Below, one piece after another: positions 46,465 to 57,143 of a stretch of DNA of 64,000 bases (position 1 is its first letter; every line of letters starts with the position of its first letter). The stretch comes from Acestrorhynchus altus (Eukaryota; Chordata; Actinopteri; Characiformes; Acestrorhynchidae): contig CM067525.1 in assembly GCA_034509495.1 (NCBI GenBank), positions 17,750,451 through 17,814,450 on the forward strand, read 5' to 3'. Below the pieces are notes generated by a model. The model was not told the DNA's origin. It worked only from the letters and a program-made list of their open reading frames with translations, and did not search any database. Position numbers and translations under genes: made by a program.

Positions 46465-46676
46465 AGCTGGGTAAGTCTATCGTGGCTAAATCAGCGATCC
46501 CTAAGGGAACAGAGTTGACCCTGGACCTGCTGACGGTGAAGGTGGCTGAACCAAAGGGCGTGGCTCCGGAGGACATTTTCCAGCTGGTTGGGAAGAAAGT
46601 ACTGGTGGACATCGGGGAGGACGAGAGTGTGACCGAGGATGCAGTCGAGAGCTACGGGAAAAAAGCCAAAGTGTGA
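42763..46676 (+). CDS. nans: N-acetylneuraminic acid (sialic acid) synthase
   Basis: This cytosolic enzyme condenses ManNAc-6-phosphate with phosphoenolpyruvate to give Neu5Ac-9-phosphate, the step after GNE. Exons: 42763-42894, 44761-44976, 45142-45241, 45404-45558, 45756-46022, 46467-46676 (TGA 46674-46676). They total 1080 nt, or 359 residues, identical in length to human NANS. The NeuB-type TIM barrel carries CFIIAEIGQNHQGDLDTAKK, DCAKFQKSELEHKFN, SWGKTYGEHKRHLEFS, FFKVGSGDTNNFPYL, CTSAYPLEPEDVNLR and IGYSGHESGI; the ERHVTLDKSWKGSDHAAS block follows. The C-terminal antifreeze-like (SAF) domain starts near KSIVAKSAIPKGTELTLDLL and runs to the end. The start is the only ATG in frame with MPLKFELCPGR. 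An AATAAA follows at 46936. Confidence 0.97.
42920..43185. repeat. Palindrome-rich block in nans intron 1
   Basis: GTGAACACAGCTGTGCGGTA and its complement TACCGCACAGC(T/A)GTGTTCAC alternate with AGCACAGCTTCAATCACTAC and its complement, so several nested inverted repeats can form. It runs directly into the next tandem array. Confidence 0.8.
43186..43838. repeat. ~35-bp minisatellite in nans intron 1
   Basis: Units of GAATACAGTACAGGTGTAAT plus TAAGTACAGATGTAAT, about eighteen copies. Variants replace AATACAG with AACACAG and GTACAG with GTAGAG. Long - strand frames made of Leu, Tyr, Thr and Val are artefacts of this array. Confidence 0.95.
43903..43976. mobile_element. Hairpin element, copy 2 (MITE-like)
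   Basis: The left arm AACTCTCCGTTCCACCTTAA and the right arm TTAAGGTGGAACGGAGAGTT are perfect complements around a loop of about 30 bases. The arms match the hairpin at 22553-22613; the loops differ. Confidence 0.75.
44078..44510. repeat. (AAT)n microsatellite, 0.43 kb
   Basis: An imperfect AAT/ATT trinucleotide tract with GAT, AAC and TTATTA interruptions, in nans intron 1. Confidence 0.95.
44704..44753 (+). repeat. (GT)n tract before nans acceptor
   Basis: A pure GT run followed by ATTGCAG, the acceptor of the nans exon at 44761. Confidence 0.95.
45559..45597 (+). repeat. (GT)n tract forming the nans donor
   Basis: The GT repeat begins at the donor dinucleotide of the nans exon ending at 45558, so the 5' splice site (ACG then GTGTGTGTG) is the first unit of the microsatellite. 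Confidence 0.9.
46036..46110 (+). repeat. (CA)n tract after nans donor
   Basis: A CA run with CACGCACACATG at the start, about fourteen bases after the donor of the nans exon ending at 46022. Confidence 0.93.
46179..46464 (+). repeat. (CT)n microsatellite before last nans acceptor
   Basis: A 285-bp CT tract with CTGTATC and CTGTCTC interruptions leading straight into the TAG acceptor of the last nans exon at 46467, forming an unusually long polypyrimidine tract. Confidence 0.95.
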
Positions 46677-46935
46677 TGGAGTTCTCTGTTCTGCTGACCA
46701 GCAGCATGAGATCTGCTGATCTTGGCTTCCGCAGGGCAACTTACCGCTGGATCTCTGGAGCTGCTGGAAATCTTGTGCATGTCACAGTGCAGAGACAGGT
46801 CAATTATGTCCAAGTTGTGGATTGTCCAGCAGAAATGTCCTGTAAGTTATTGTGTATTGGACAGGTTTAAGTTTGTGCTGATGTTTCTGTGAAAACCCTG
46901 CTTGTGAAAGATCAGAACACACTGCCAAAATCCAA

Positions 46936-46941
46936 AATAAA
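46936..46941 (+). terminator. nans: nans polyadenylation signal
   Basis: A canonical AATAAA 260 bp after the nans stop codon, followed within 30-40 bases by a T-rich stretch (CCGTCCTTTTTCTGT). Confidence 0.65.
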
Positions 46942-47324
46942 GTTCTAAACAAAAGTAAATGTCTTCCGTCCTTTTTCTGTTACGTTAATTAAAGTGCAAT
47001 TCCACCAATTTCTCAAAATTCTTTGCTTTACTCTTAAAACCTGAGATCCTCACTGTGTGGGCAGTTACAGGCTGTTCTTTAGATGTCGTTACTCAGGATC
47101 AGAGTCAACTACAGACCTGATAAACACATCATAACGCACTACTAGACCAGGGCTTCTTTTTCCACGGACTGGTGACGCATCCCCACCGATATCCAGCCAT
47201 AATTTAATTCCTGTTTGTAGAATTAGAATGGACTGATTGACACCTCCACCCGGCCCCCCACACTTCTCAACTTGCGAGATGGAAGGACCTGGCTTTGCTG
47301 ACCCCAGTTTAAATCAACATGTCT

Positions 47325-47362
47325 GATTGATCAGAGAGAGGGGGCGGGGCTAATGAAATCAC
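47325..47362. repeat. Solitary copy of the edge repeat core
   Basis: TGATCAGAGAGAGGGGGCGG followed by GGCTAATG is the reverse complement of the 52-bp unit at 1-207, but only its central half. Confidence 0.8.
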
Positions 47363-47937
47363 TGACCCACATATTGGGTTATAGAGGAAAATGAGAAGGG
47401 AGGGGCTGTTTGCTCTCTTTCTTTCAAATGTCAGGTTAAAAGTCCTGAGAAGGGATAATACTGATCACAAAGAGACTCTGCTGAAAATATCTGAAATGTG
47501 TGACAGTCTATAAATACTGTTTTGGTGAATCTAAAAACATCAAGCTATGAAAACATCCCACAGAATTGGCCTCAAGTTCTAAAGGTTAAAGAGCAACACC
47601 AGCAGCCTTTCTCTTCGAGGTGCTGGAGGAACAGCCGTTGGAAGTCTGTCAGCCAGCATGGTCAAGCTTGGTCAGACTGGTCACAGTAATGACTGTGGAC
47701 ATGGTTATCACGTAAAGCTGTGCAAAATGAAAACATTGAAATGTTACTGTATCAGTAAAAATATCAGTTAATAGTTCATGGAAATGCTGTTAAAACTACA
47801 TGTTTTCTATTTAAATGTAATTTATTGGTAGTAGTAATAGTAGTAATTATTATATTTTATTTTTATTGTTATACATATGAATAATAATACAATAATAATA
47901 ATATTAACCCTTGAAGCTTTTACCGCAGCGCTCTCTC

Positions 47938-48147
47938 TGCGCATGCGTCAGATCACGGGACTCGCACGCAGTCAGTTTAGTCATTTCATTGGTTGCGTGT
48001 TTAGGCGATTCGTTCTACGATTGGACAGCGCTGGTGTCGCTCCGCGCGCGGCGGTGCCGATTGGCCCGCACTGCCCGTAGCCCCTCCTCCGGCAGTGGAG
48101 GCGACAGAGAAGCGGGCCGCCATTACTGCGCTGCGCGGGTCTGCACC
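47938..48147 (+). promoter_or_regulatory. clta: clta promoter and 5' UTR, CpG-rich
   Basis: A CpG-dense, TATA-less region directly upstream of the clta ATG. Visible motifs: TGCGCATGCGTCA at 47938-47950 (NRF1-type), three inverted CCAAT boxes (ATTGG) at 47988, 48020 and 48060, and GCCGCCATTACTG at 48116-48128 (YY1-type, a motif often found just downstream of the start site). The pattern fits a broadly expressed housekeeping promoter. Motif matches only. Confidence 0.65.
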
Positions 48148-48386
48148 ATGGAGGACTTCGATATGCTGGGCGGCGCGGGCGGCGCAGGTGGAGCGGGGAA
48201 CGGCCTGGAGGAGGATCCCGCCGCCGCCTTCCTGGCGCAGCAGGAGAGCGAGATCGCGGGCATCGAGCAGGACGAGGGGTTCAGCATCCTGGACGGAGGA
48301 GACGTTCCGGCCCACCTGCTGACTTCTGACCACAACGGTGACCATTACACATATATACTATACTACACTATACTACACTGTACCAC

Positions 48387-48426
<40 letters not shown>

Positions 48427-50772
48427 GGGAAGAGTCCGGCCAACCTGCTGACTTCTGACCACAACGGTGACCATTACACATATATACTATATTATACTAC
48501 AGTACACTGTACTATACTGTACTATACTATACTGTACTATACCACATTACACTACACACACAGCAGGGAGAGTCCGGCCGGGCCGAGCAGGGGCCGAGCA
48601 CAACGGTGACCATTACACATATATACTATATTATACTACAGTACACTGTACTATACTGTACTGTACTGTACTGTACTATACTGTACTGTACTGTACTGTA
48701 CTGTACTATACTGTACTGTACTACACTACACTATACTACACTGTACTGTACTACACTACTACACTGTACTGTACTACACTACACTATACTACACTCTACT
48801 GTACTATACTGTACTGTACTACACTACACTATAGTACACTGTACTACACTACACCACACAGCGGGGACTTTCGTAGATGTCTGTGTATATAGGGCCTCTG
48901 GTTCGGTCTACAGCCCTCCCAACTAATTAAGCAACATCAGTATCTGACCACACTGAAGATGCCTACGTACACACGCATTCCCACCATGCACTGCGGTGCT
49001 TAAAAATCGGTCAGCCTTGGGGAGTATCGTGGTTTGGGTCTGTTTTGCAGGACTGGACGAACTGCCCGTTACTGTTGGAACAACCAATTCCCAATTAGAC
49101 TCATCAGCCATAACATGACCACCGCGCGTTTTGTAGTTCTATAACAGAAATAACCAGAAGTTCTAAAAGGAAAACGTCAGGACGTCTGTCTGTGAGCTGA
49201 ATCTCAGGAGAATGTGGGTCATGCAGAAAGACAACGATCCTGATCAGTGATATTTGTGTCTGATTTGTTTTACTCGGAGCTGCTGATCTGCTCTCAGGTC
49301 TCTCTTCTCTCTTTTCCAGCGTTCCCAGCTCTTTCCATCTCTTCCAGCAGCTGCTGGTCGTCTCCTGGTTCAAACCGACTGCTTTTGAATAAATCATGAG
49401 CTCGTGTTCTTGGGTTTCAGCCACGTAAACTGAGACTGAGAGCGTTGAATGTGGATCATCCTGTAGATGTGGGTTGTGAAACGTTTCCTCCTGAAAAGGA
49501 AGGAGGCAGGAAAGAGTCAGCAAAAGTAGAGGCTGAAAAGTGCTGAAGCAGGTCTAAGAAGGGCTTTCCTGTGATGTTTGCTTTCAGGCTTCTGAAATAG
49601 CTTGTGCAACATCCTCATCCTGGGTTCGTGGAGTACGAGGATCAGTCATCATCGTAGCTGCAGTAGATGGTGTCCTGCTCACCAGGGTTCTGCACATTTT
49701 GAAAATGTGCTTAAAAATACCTGAATGGAGCGAAAGTCCACACCAGCGTCCAGCTTGTTTAAAGCACTGGCCTCTTTGATCCGTTGGCACGGGTGACCGG
49801 GGACTGGAGAAACCACTGTCCTTCTGGACAAAGCTTTTCAAGGCTTGTAATCATGGTCCTTATTAACGCTGTGGTTTCACTCCAGCCGGGTTTACGTCTG
49901 TAACTCAAGCCTCGTGTTGATTGGATGACGGTACAGAATTTAACCCAAGCTGATCTACGTATTGTGTTGTTTTATTTGAGTAACCTTGTCCTCACACGTC
50001 CCCTCTTTCTGTGTGTTTTCAGGAGGAGCACTGAACGGAGATCTGCATGAGGTAAAGTTGCTCAAGTTCAGCCCTGGTTATGACTGGAGGGGGACAGTCC
50101 ACCGTCCGTTATTCGTTAGGCAATAAAAACAAACAGAGATATGAAACAAAAGTAAATAAAACCAATAAAAAGTGTCCAGAAGGTTTCATATTGTCCACTG
50201 AAATGAACACAAGGGGGAGCTCTGACGTCACTCCACAGCAGCCCGACTGACGGGGCTTCCTGCGGCTGTGCCCGTAGGTATTTTTAGATCATCGTTGATG
50301 CGATTATGTCAAACTGGTATTAATCGTTCCACCACTAGTTTGAACCGTGTGTTAAATGAACTCCGTGAATATATTCAGGGTGGTGTTAACAGCATCCTGG
50401 AAAACCACCGAACATCTCAACCACCAATAGCGAAGCACTCCGAGTTATGCCCCTCCCATTCGGAGGTTTTCCAGCCTGCAGGAATGCCGGACTCTACGTT
50501 TGAAAGTCCCTCTGCAGTCTCTGCATCGTGAGAATCACAGGCCTCCAGGTTTACCACGTGTTGAGTATTTTCAGGACGAGCAGTTTGGCAGTGAAGTACA
50601 GGGTCATAGAGGAGTGTGTGTTCTTGCCCCGCCCACATCCGAAATCCCCGCAACGGACTCGGTTCCTCAGGGTGGGGTTGAAGAACACTTAGCTTCTCTG
50701 GACAATAGCTGCTGTTTACTTTGGCGGAGAGCTGGAGCCGACACTGCCAGTTCTGCTGATCCAACAGAAAGT

Positions 50773-50843
<71 letters not shown>

Positions 50844-52361
50844 CTGTAGAGTAACGGTCCTTCTGACGCGTACGCTGCCATCTCCAACGCCGACCGTCTG
50901 CAGGCGGAGCCCGAGAGTCTGCGCAAGTGGAGGGAGGAGCAGCGCGAGAGGCTGGAGGCACTAGGTAAATCCACACATACTCTATGTCCAGAAGTATGTG
51001 GACACCCCTTTTGATTCAAATACTTTGTTGCACCCATTGCTGACACAGATGTGCAAATGCACACACAGCTTGTCTAGTCCCTTTAGAGAAGACCTGCCAA
51101 TAGAATAGGACTCTCTGGAGCAGATAAACAACCATAGGTCCAACGAAACGAACGTGTTCTCCTTTGACAGATGCAAACTCGCGTAAACAGGAGACCGAGT
51201 GGAAGGAGAAGGCGAAGGTGGAGCTCGAGGAGTGGCACGCCAGACAGGACGAGCAGCTAGCTAAGACCAAAGTCAACAACAGGTATACAGCACACACCAA
51301 CAGACGCAAGACACGCAGGCCAGCGGCAGGTACACCCCACACCCACACCACAGTACGGACTGTGTTAACGGTTATTTCAGCGAGTTCGGAGAGCACGATG
51401 CGTCTTACTGGTTTATACATCATATGGATGGAACTGGTCCCAGTTCGGCTGTTTTATCAGAAATACCCACCCTGTAGGTGCACTGGGTACTACAGCGTCC
51501 TCCGCACTGTAGTGACACTCCGGCCCGAAACATACTTGTCGTGAGGATATGAACACAGCGTAACATCGTTGCTGGGTTACGATTACAGTCATTTGCGCTG
51601 AATACGTTTCTTGCCCAACATTCACGTGCAGTTACAGGTTTATACGGCGGCTGTTTCTGATAAAATGGCCAGAGAATGTTGGTACAAGCACACATCTCAG
51701 CGTTTCTGGTGCAGGACTGCTGCCCTTCCTGAACACGTCTCTCTGCTCTGTGCGTCGGTGCGCCGTGTGACCGTGTAGAGGTGTAAATCGAACTGTGGTC
51801 CACTCAGTCTTTGGGCCGCAGTTCTGAGGGGTTCCTGCAGACTGGGATTTCTGCTGGTGGACCAGTATGACCAGTATGAGCGACGCCTCCATAAACCTGC
51901 AGATTCAGCTCCTTCCTTCACACTGTGACCTTCAGTCCAAATACACACCAATCATTAACCTCTGCTTTATGAGCCGTTTTCCACACATCCAACGAGACCT
52001 TCACACCCTGCAGGTATTTATAGCCTCCTCATCCAGCAGTGCCAGCTGCAGGAACCTGCGGTCACCTCCTCCGTAAACACGCGAGCTGTGTTAATGATTA
52101 AGAGTAGGATTGGTTATTAGGGCTAAGATTCTTTAATGGTACCAGTTAAATCACGTCAGTGCAGGATTGTAAACCCATTACAGCAGCAACATCAGGAGTG
52201 TGTAGATCAGGGGGGTCAAACCGGGTCAAACCGGGTCAAAACCAGATCTTTAAACTCTCTGAAATTCTTATGTTGAACGATATCCGTCTCTAGAAGCGTC
52301 ACCACCACCAAGTGTTTACACCCCTATGACTGACTGTGTGTTAACCTGTATCTCTGTCTGC

Positions 52362-52437
<76 letters not shown>

Positions 52438-55400
52438 ACGCTGCCTCCACTGTATGAGATGTTTTCTTCTCCTTTCACTGCTCTCTCTCTTCTCTCCTGA
52501 TTGGCTGCTCTCCTCTGGGATTCCCAGGGTTTTGGACGAGGATTTCTACAAACAGCCCTTCGCTCAGCTGATTGGTTATGTGTATGTTGCTCAACTAACA
52601 TCCTTTCTTTTCACATTCATCCCTCTTTTTTAACACTCGACCATCTCTGCTTTTGGCCTGTCGTCCACTCATCACGCCATCGTTCCAAAAAGCTTTTTTC
52701 CCCCCATTTACGTCACACGTTCAAGACAGCGGTTTTCGCTTGTACACTCTTGAAGGTAAAGGTTCTTCAGAGGGTTCTTTGAGCGGTGCCATCGCAGAAC
52801 CACCGTTTGTTCTGTAAGGAAGCGTTTTTGCGAAAGAGAAGCGTGTGTGAAGTCGGGCTGCCGCAAACCACCGGTGATCAGTGAAGACGAGGACGAACCT
52901 CATTCACAATGTCGGTGACCTTCGTATTCGTGACTTATCGTAAGCTGCAAGCTGATTGGCTCTTTTTGTTTGGTTAATTGGTTCCTAATTGGGTTGTCTT
53001 ATCGATTAGTTGTTGCCCCTCTTTTGCAAAAACAGATTTGTGGATCCAACGGTGGTTCGTTATGGTGTCAAATAACCCTTTTGTAGCACCTTTATTATTA
53101 AGAGTGTTAGCTTTAAGAGAACTGATGTTACGCATGCTCTTCACATGTCCTCACATGTCTTACGTTCTAAAGGACTCAACACTCATCTGTGTCGTTTTGT
53201 GCGCTCTCTCTCTCTCTCTCTCTCATGGACAGTTGTCTCTTCTCTTTTTCCATCGTCCGTCGTACAGCTTTGTCATGTGCTTACGTCATGTTTCCACCTT
53301 TTCATTTGATGTGATCGTAGATATGTGCCAAAGTCGTAAGACTAGCAGCTCAGTTGTACTGTGTGACTGTCCTCACTGTTAGATTAGGTCAGTGTGTTGC
53401 TGTAGTTTAGTAGAGTAGTAGTTTTAGTTGTTACTTTATACCTGTCTTTCAGCAACTACGTGTCCGGCAAATGTCCGACCACGGCGTTTAAACCAGTTCG
53501 TTTGTAGTTTCTGTAGAATTCGATTCCCTCCATAACTTTACAGATCAGTTTGTGGAAGACAAAGCAGATTGTTCCATTTGATGCGGTGGTTCGGGTGACG
53601 GGGTGTTGATTGACCGTAACTATTAGGGATGTGTTTGACAGTTTGTGTGTATGAAGTGTAGACGTCTTCAGCTGAGCATTGAACATCCAACTAACGTCAT
53701 CAAGGGTAGGTAAGGGAACATCTAACCCACTGGACACCAACCCTGCTCATACCCTCCTACAGGCTTTTAATTCTACCTGGTCCCACCAAGTCCTGCTTTC
53801 AGAAGATCCTGATTGGCTGAACGCGGCGTGTTCGATTTGGTAGGTGGAAACCTGTAGGAAGGTAGCGTTCCAGCTGAGGTAACATCAAGCCAACATCAGC
53901 TAGAGGAGGTCACATCTGGCCAACAGTAGTCGGAGGAGGTAACATCTGGCCAACGTTATCTGGGGTAGGGACGTCTAGCGAGCTGATCTGATAGCAGTTT
54001 TTGATTGGTGGCGTCTCGGACGGTTAACGGGTTCACGCAGCCGATCGTACACATCCCTAATACTTACGCAGCGAACGCCCCTTTGCTGCGGTTGACGGTT
54101 GAAGGTCGGCGCTTTGCTGGACACCTCGCTGCTTTTAGAAGCTGGTGGTAGGAGCTGCGGCTGTAGGTTCAGTTCGGTTAGTGGAGTTACGGTTTGGTGT
54201 AGTTGTGCAGCCTTCATCCCAGCATCCCGACCGCGGCCGCTCGTAACGAGGAGGCGGAGACGCTGAGCTCCAAGCTGGCTCCGCCTTTCAGACCAACCCA
54301 GCGTTTATTTGAGCCCACAGTGTGGAGCAGTTCCACCGCCATTCCACGGTAAACTGCGCAAATCGCTGTCTGACTTCCAGAGCGACGGTTCTGTCGTAGA
54401 AACGTCGGAATTAAAGGAGCAGCGTTACGACTGTTTTCCACAACAGCGTAATCCGGTGCAGTGAGTCGGCGTGTGTGTGGTTCCTTTCCGGAGGGACGAC
54501 GCCACGCAGACTCGCTCAGATTCTGTCGTAGAAACGTCGGAATTAAACGTTACTATTTAAATATACCGTGAACATCGTACCGTATGTCACCGTTTCGCTG
54601 GTATGAGATTTTGGTTCATTTCTCCCAAAAAGTGTCCATTTATTGTGCATTAATAAAGCTTTATTAATGTGTAATTAATCAGGTTTAATTATCGATGAAC
54701 TTTCTAGCCGTTAAAGACGCGCGGCGGACGGTCGGCGCCGGCTCCTTATTGGTGGATGAAGGCTGCAAGCTAAGCGCATTAGGAGCTTCTGAAGATGGTC
54801 TTTATTTATTTGCTGGCTATTTCTTTCTTTCTGTTCTTCCTTTAAGACGTGCATGTCTGCTTTGATCATCTGCATAAATCTCATTTCTTTTCATTTTCTA
54901 TATTATATCTGACTTGTGCTCTGTTTCTCCTTGTGTTTCTTTTCTCTATGCACCTTTTAAGCACTCATATTAACCATCCTTGCTACCGCCTAGACCAGTT
55001 AAGTAAAAAAAGACAAGAAATAATGATGATGATAATGATGATGATGATGATGATGATAGTAAAGCTACCTTTAGGGGAACAGTAATGACTGCAGATGGAT
55101 ACACAGTGAAATTTGCTGTATTGTACCTGTCCGAATGTTCCACTGCTGATCTTAGCTAGAACCTGGGTGTTGTTTTTCTTTTTCGTGGTGATGTGCTGGT
55201 GATTATTTTGGTCTTGTGCGTTTGTGTAATTTGGGTTTGTGAGCGTGAAACTCTCACTGGCTCTCATCCCCATTTTGCTCTGTGTGTGGGAGCGTGTATG
55301 TGTGCGGCCCGAGGCTGTGGCAGTAGACGTGTGGGGTTGTGCTGGACGAGGACATTCTGCCATGTTGACCATCCTCATCTCTGACCGCGACATGGCAAAC

Positions 55401-55722
55401 GGGACGAGCAAAACCAAACGAATCGTTCCCGACAGCCAAGCGTAGCCCTCAGATTCCCGTTGTATAAGTGCTTGGCTTGCCAGTCGTGCTCCCATGAGCT
55501 CTGTTTTACTGGGACTGCCATTGCTTGGCGCGTACAGCTTCCGCACAGCGATTTGGTGGTTCACAACGCATACAATCAAATTCACGTTTAATGAAGATGG
55601 GCTTCAAATTCTCAATTTCAACCAACCAAATCGCTTCTGAAACCTATAGCACATTTTGTTGTTTCTGTTGATGTTTATTTAAGAGCCATCCTCCTGTACT
55701 GTGAAGGCTAAAGTCTTCTGAA

Positions 55723-55778
<56 letters not shown>

Positions 55779-56944
55779 CTGTTGGGTGGGGAATGCTGTA
55801 GATTTCTAATGACTGTTCAGGTCAGTCTGCACTTTGTTTTGGACGTTCCTCTGTTGATGCTCTTGGTGTTGGATGGGAACTGGATGGACGCTGTTGGCCT
55901 TCAGACGCCCTCACTCTCACAGTCTGACCCCTCACCTCCTTCCCAGAACATTCCTCCTGGACTGTTAGTTGAGTGGTAGTGGTCGTGGTCAGTGTCTGTG
56001 TTCAGTGTGGACCCCTCTGAAGAGAAGAACTGTTCTCAACACTAAGCTTCAGCACAGTTAACCATTTAGACACGAGTAGATATGAAATCAACAACAAACG
56101 ATGACGATTATTTAATAAACTGTTTATAATACAGAGTCAGACACTGAACATTAGATACAGGTAATTGGACATTAACGTGGTTAATCCATCGGACAAAAAC
56201 AAGTCCAAATACATGTGTAGAGTTTGAGTTAAAGGCCTGTAAGTATTATATTTCAATACCTCAAACCCTTCAGACAGCATTGGTTTAATAACAGTTCATT
56301 CATTTATAGATGATACCGAATCATTTATAGATGATACCGAATCATTTAGAGACGATACCGAATCATTTAGAGACGATACCGAATCATTTAGAGACGATAC
56401 CGAATCATTAATAGCAGATACCGAATCATTAATAGCAGATACCGAATCATTTATAGCACATACCGAATCATTTATAGACGATACCGAATCATTAATAGCA
56501 GTTACTGAATCATTAATAGCAGATACCGAATTATTTATAGACGATACCGAATCATTTATAGACGATACCGAATCATTAATAGCAGTTACTGAATCGTTCG
56601 TAATAAAGGATGAGGTATAGATTATACTGAATCATGTGAATCATGAAGGAGGTAAGCGGGTTGGTGCGTGTGTCTGTAGGGGGGGACTCTGAAGCCTGTG
56701 TGTATGTGTGTGTGTGAGACAGAAGGTTCTTTCTAAAGAGAGACTCTAACAGTGCTGTGCTGTGGTTGGCAGGGCGGCGGAGGAGGCCATGGTGTCGGAG
56801 CTGGATGAGAACAATCCCGGGACGGAATGGGAGCGTGTCGCGCGCCTCTGCGACTTCAACCCCAAGTCCAGCAAGCAGGCCAAGGACGTCTCCCGCATGC
56901 GCTCCGTCCTCATCTCGCTCAAACAGGCCCCGTTGGTGCGCTAG
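48148..56944 (+). CDS. clta: Clathrin light chain A
   Basis: This protein binds the clathrin heavy chain hub, limits spontaneous cage assembly and links coats to Hip1-family actin adaptors. Exons: 48148-48337, 50023-50051, 50850-50964, 51171-51282, 52528-52581, 54962-54997, 56773-56944 (TAG 56942-56944). With both small exons it encodes 235 residues; without them, 205 (human 248 and 218). Visible features: EEDPAAAFLAQQESEIAGIE, the invariant acidic Hip1-binding stretch; SNGPSDAYAAIS; the heavy-chain-binding helix RKWREEQRERLEALDANSRK through EWHARQDEQLAKTK; and the C-terminus GTEWERVARLCDFNPKSSKQ to SLKQAPLVR. DANSRKQ and the ending favour CLTA over CLTB. The N-terminus (MEDFDMLGG) is shorter than in mammals. 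Exon 1 ends next to a repeated block. Confidence 0.96.
48338..48870. repeat. Triplicated exon-1 edge plus CTGTA/CTACA array in clta intron 1
   Basis: The segment CTGCTGACTTCTGACCACAA through CGGTGACCATTACACATATA, which spans the exon 1 / intron 1 boundary, recurs at about 48448-48490. A shorter part (CACAACGGTGACCATTACAC) recurs near 48599. Each copy is followed by TACTATACTGTACTACAC-type pentamer repeats, and copy one also by a (CA)n tract at 48391-48424. Copies two and three preserve the AACGGTGACC donor context. Confidence 0.88.
49108..49128. mobile_element. Transposon terminus related to 9424
   Basis: CATCAGCCATAACATGACCA resembles the terminal motif at 9424 and, reversed, at 24950. The rest of the element was not delimited. 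Confidence 0.35.
50774..50842 (+). repeat. (GT)n tract before clta acceptor
   Basis: A pure GT run of over 30 units followed by TTCTGTAG, the acceptor of the clta exon at 50850. Confidence 0.95.
52363..52434 (+). repeat. (GT)n microsatellite upstream of clta neuronal exon
   Basis: A pure GT run about 95 bp before the acceptor of the 54-bp exon at 52528. Confidence 0.95.
52528..52581 (+). CDS. clta: clta alternative exon 5 (54 bp)
   Basis: Encodes VLDEDFYKQPFAQLIGYV, matching mammalian VADEAFYKQPFADVIGYV, the first part of the brain-specific insert of CLTA. Exactly 54 bp, with both borders splitting codons in the same way as in mammals, so it can be skipped without a frameshift. Acceptor TTCCCAG, donor GTATGT. 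Confidence 0.9.
54962..54997 (+). CDS. clta: clta alternative exon 6 (36 bp microexon)
   Basis: Encodes THINHPCYRLDQ (last codon completed by the next exon), matching mammalian TNINHPCYSLEQ. Exactly 36 bp, acceptor TTTTAAG, donor GTTAAGT. The upstream intron end has the T-rich, TCTCT-containing look of neuronal microexons (CTGTTTCTCCTTGTGTTTCT). Confidence 0.9.
55724..55777 (+). repeat. (GT)n microsatellite in clta last intron
   Basis: A pure GT tract well away from either splice site. Confidence 0.93.
56292..56605. repeat. 21-bp minisatellite in clta last intron
   Basis: About fifteen units of GATACCGAATCATTTATAGA plus C. Two main variants (TTTATAGAC and TTAATAGCA) alternate in blocks, and there are a few GTTACTGAATC units. 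It ends about 170 bp before the last clta exon. Confidence 0.95.
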
Positions 56945-57137
56945 GCGCCCCCTTCCCCATTCCCCTCCGAGTTCCTCACAGCTCACCGAACTACAAGTCC
57001 CAGCAGCCTGCAGACCTCAGCGCCTCATTTCCAAGCGGCTGTGGTCCTGAAGGTTTCATCTATAAATGACCTATATGATATAGATATATCTAGATATGTT
57101 TATATACGTGTATTCCACCTATAAATATACACATTTA

Positions 57138-57143
57138 AATAAA
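57138..57143 (+). terminator. clta: Proximal clta polyadenylation signal
   Basis: AATAAA about 194 bp after the clta stop codon, inside an AT-rich stretch and followed by TTGGTTTTCTTCTC. A more distal ATTAAA at 57465-57470 could give a longer 3' UTR. Confidence 0.5.

Noticed and set aside
47938..48147. Extending clta upstream using the frame open from 47911
   Set aside because: The frame has an ATG at 47911, but the sequence is promoter-like with CCAAT and NRF1 motifs, and clathrin light chain homology begins at 48148.
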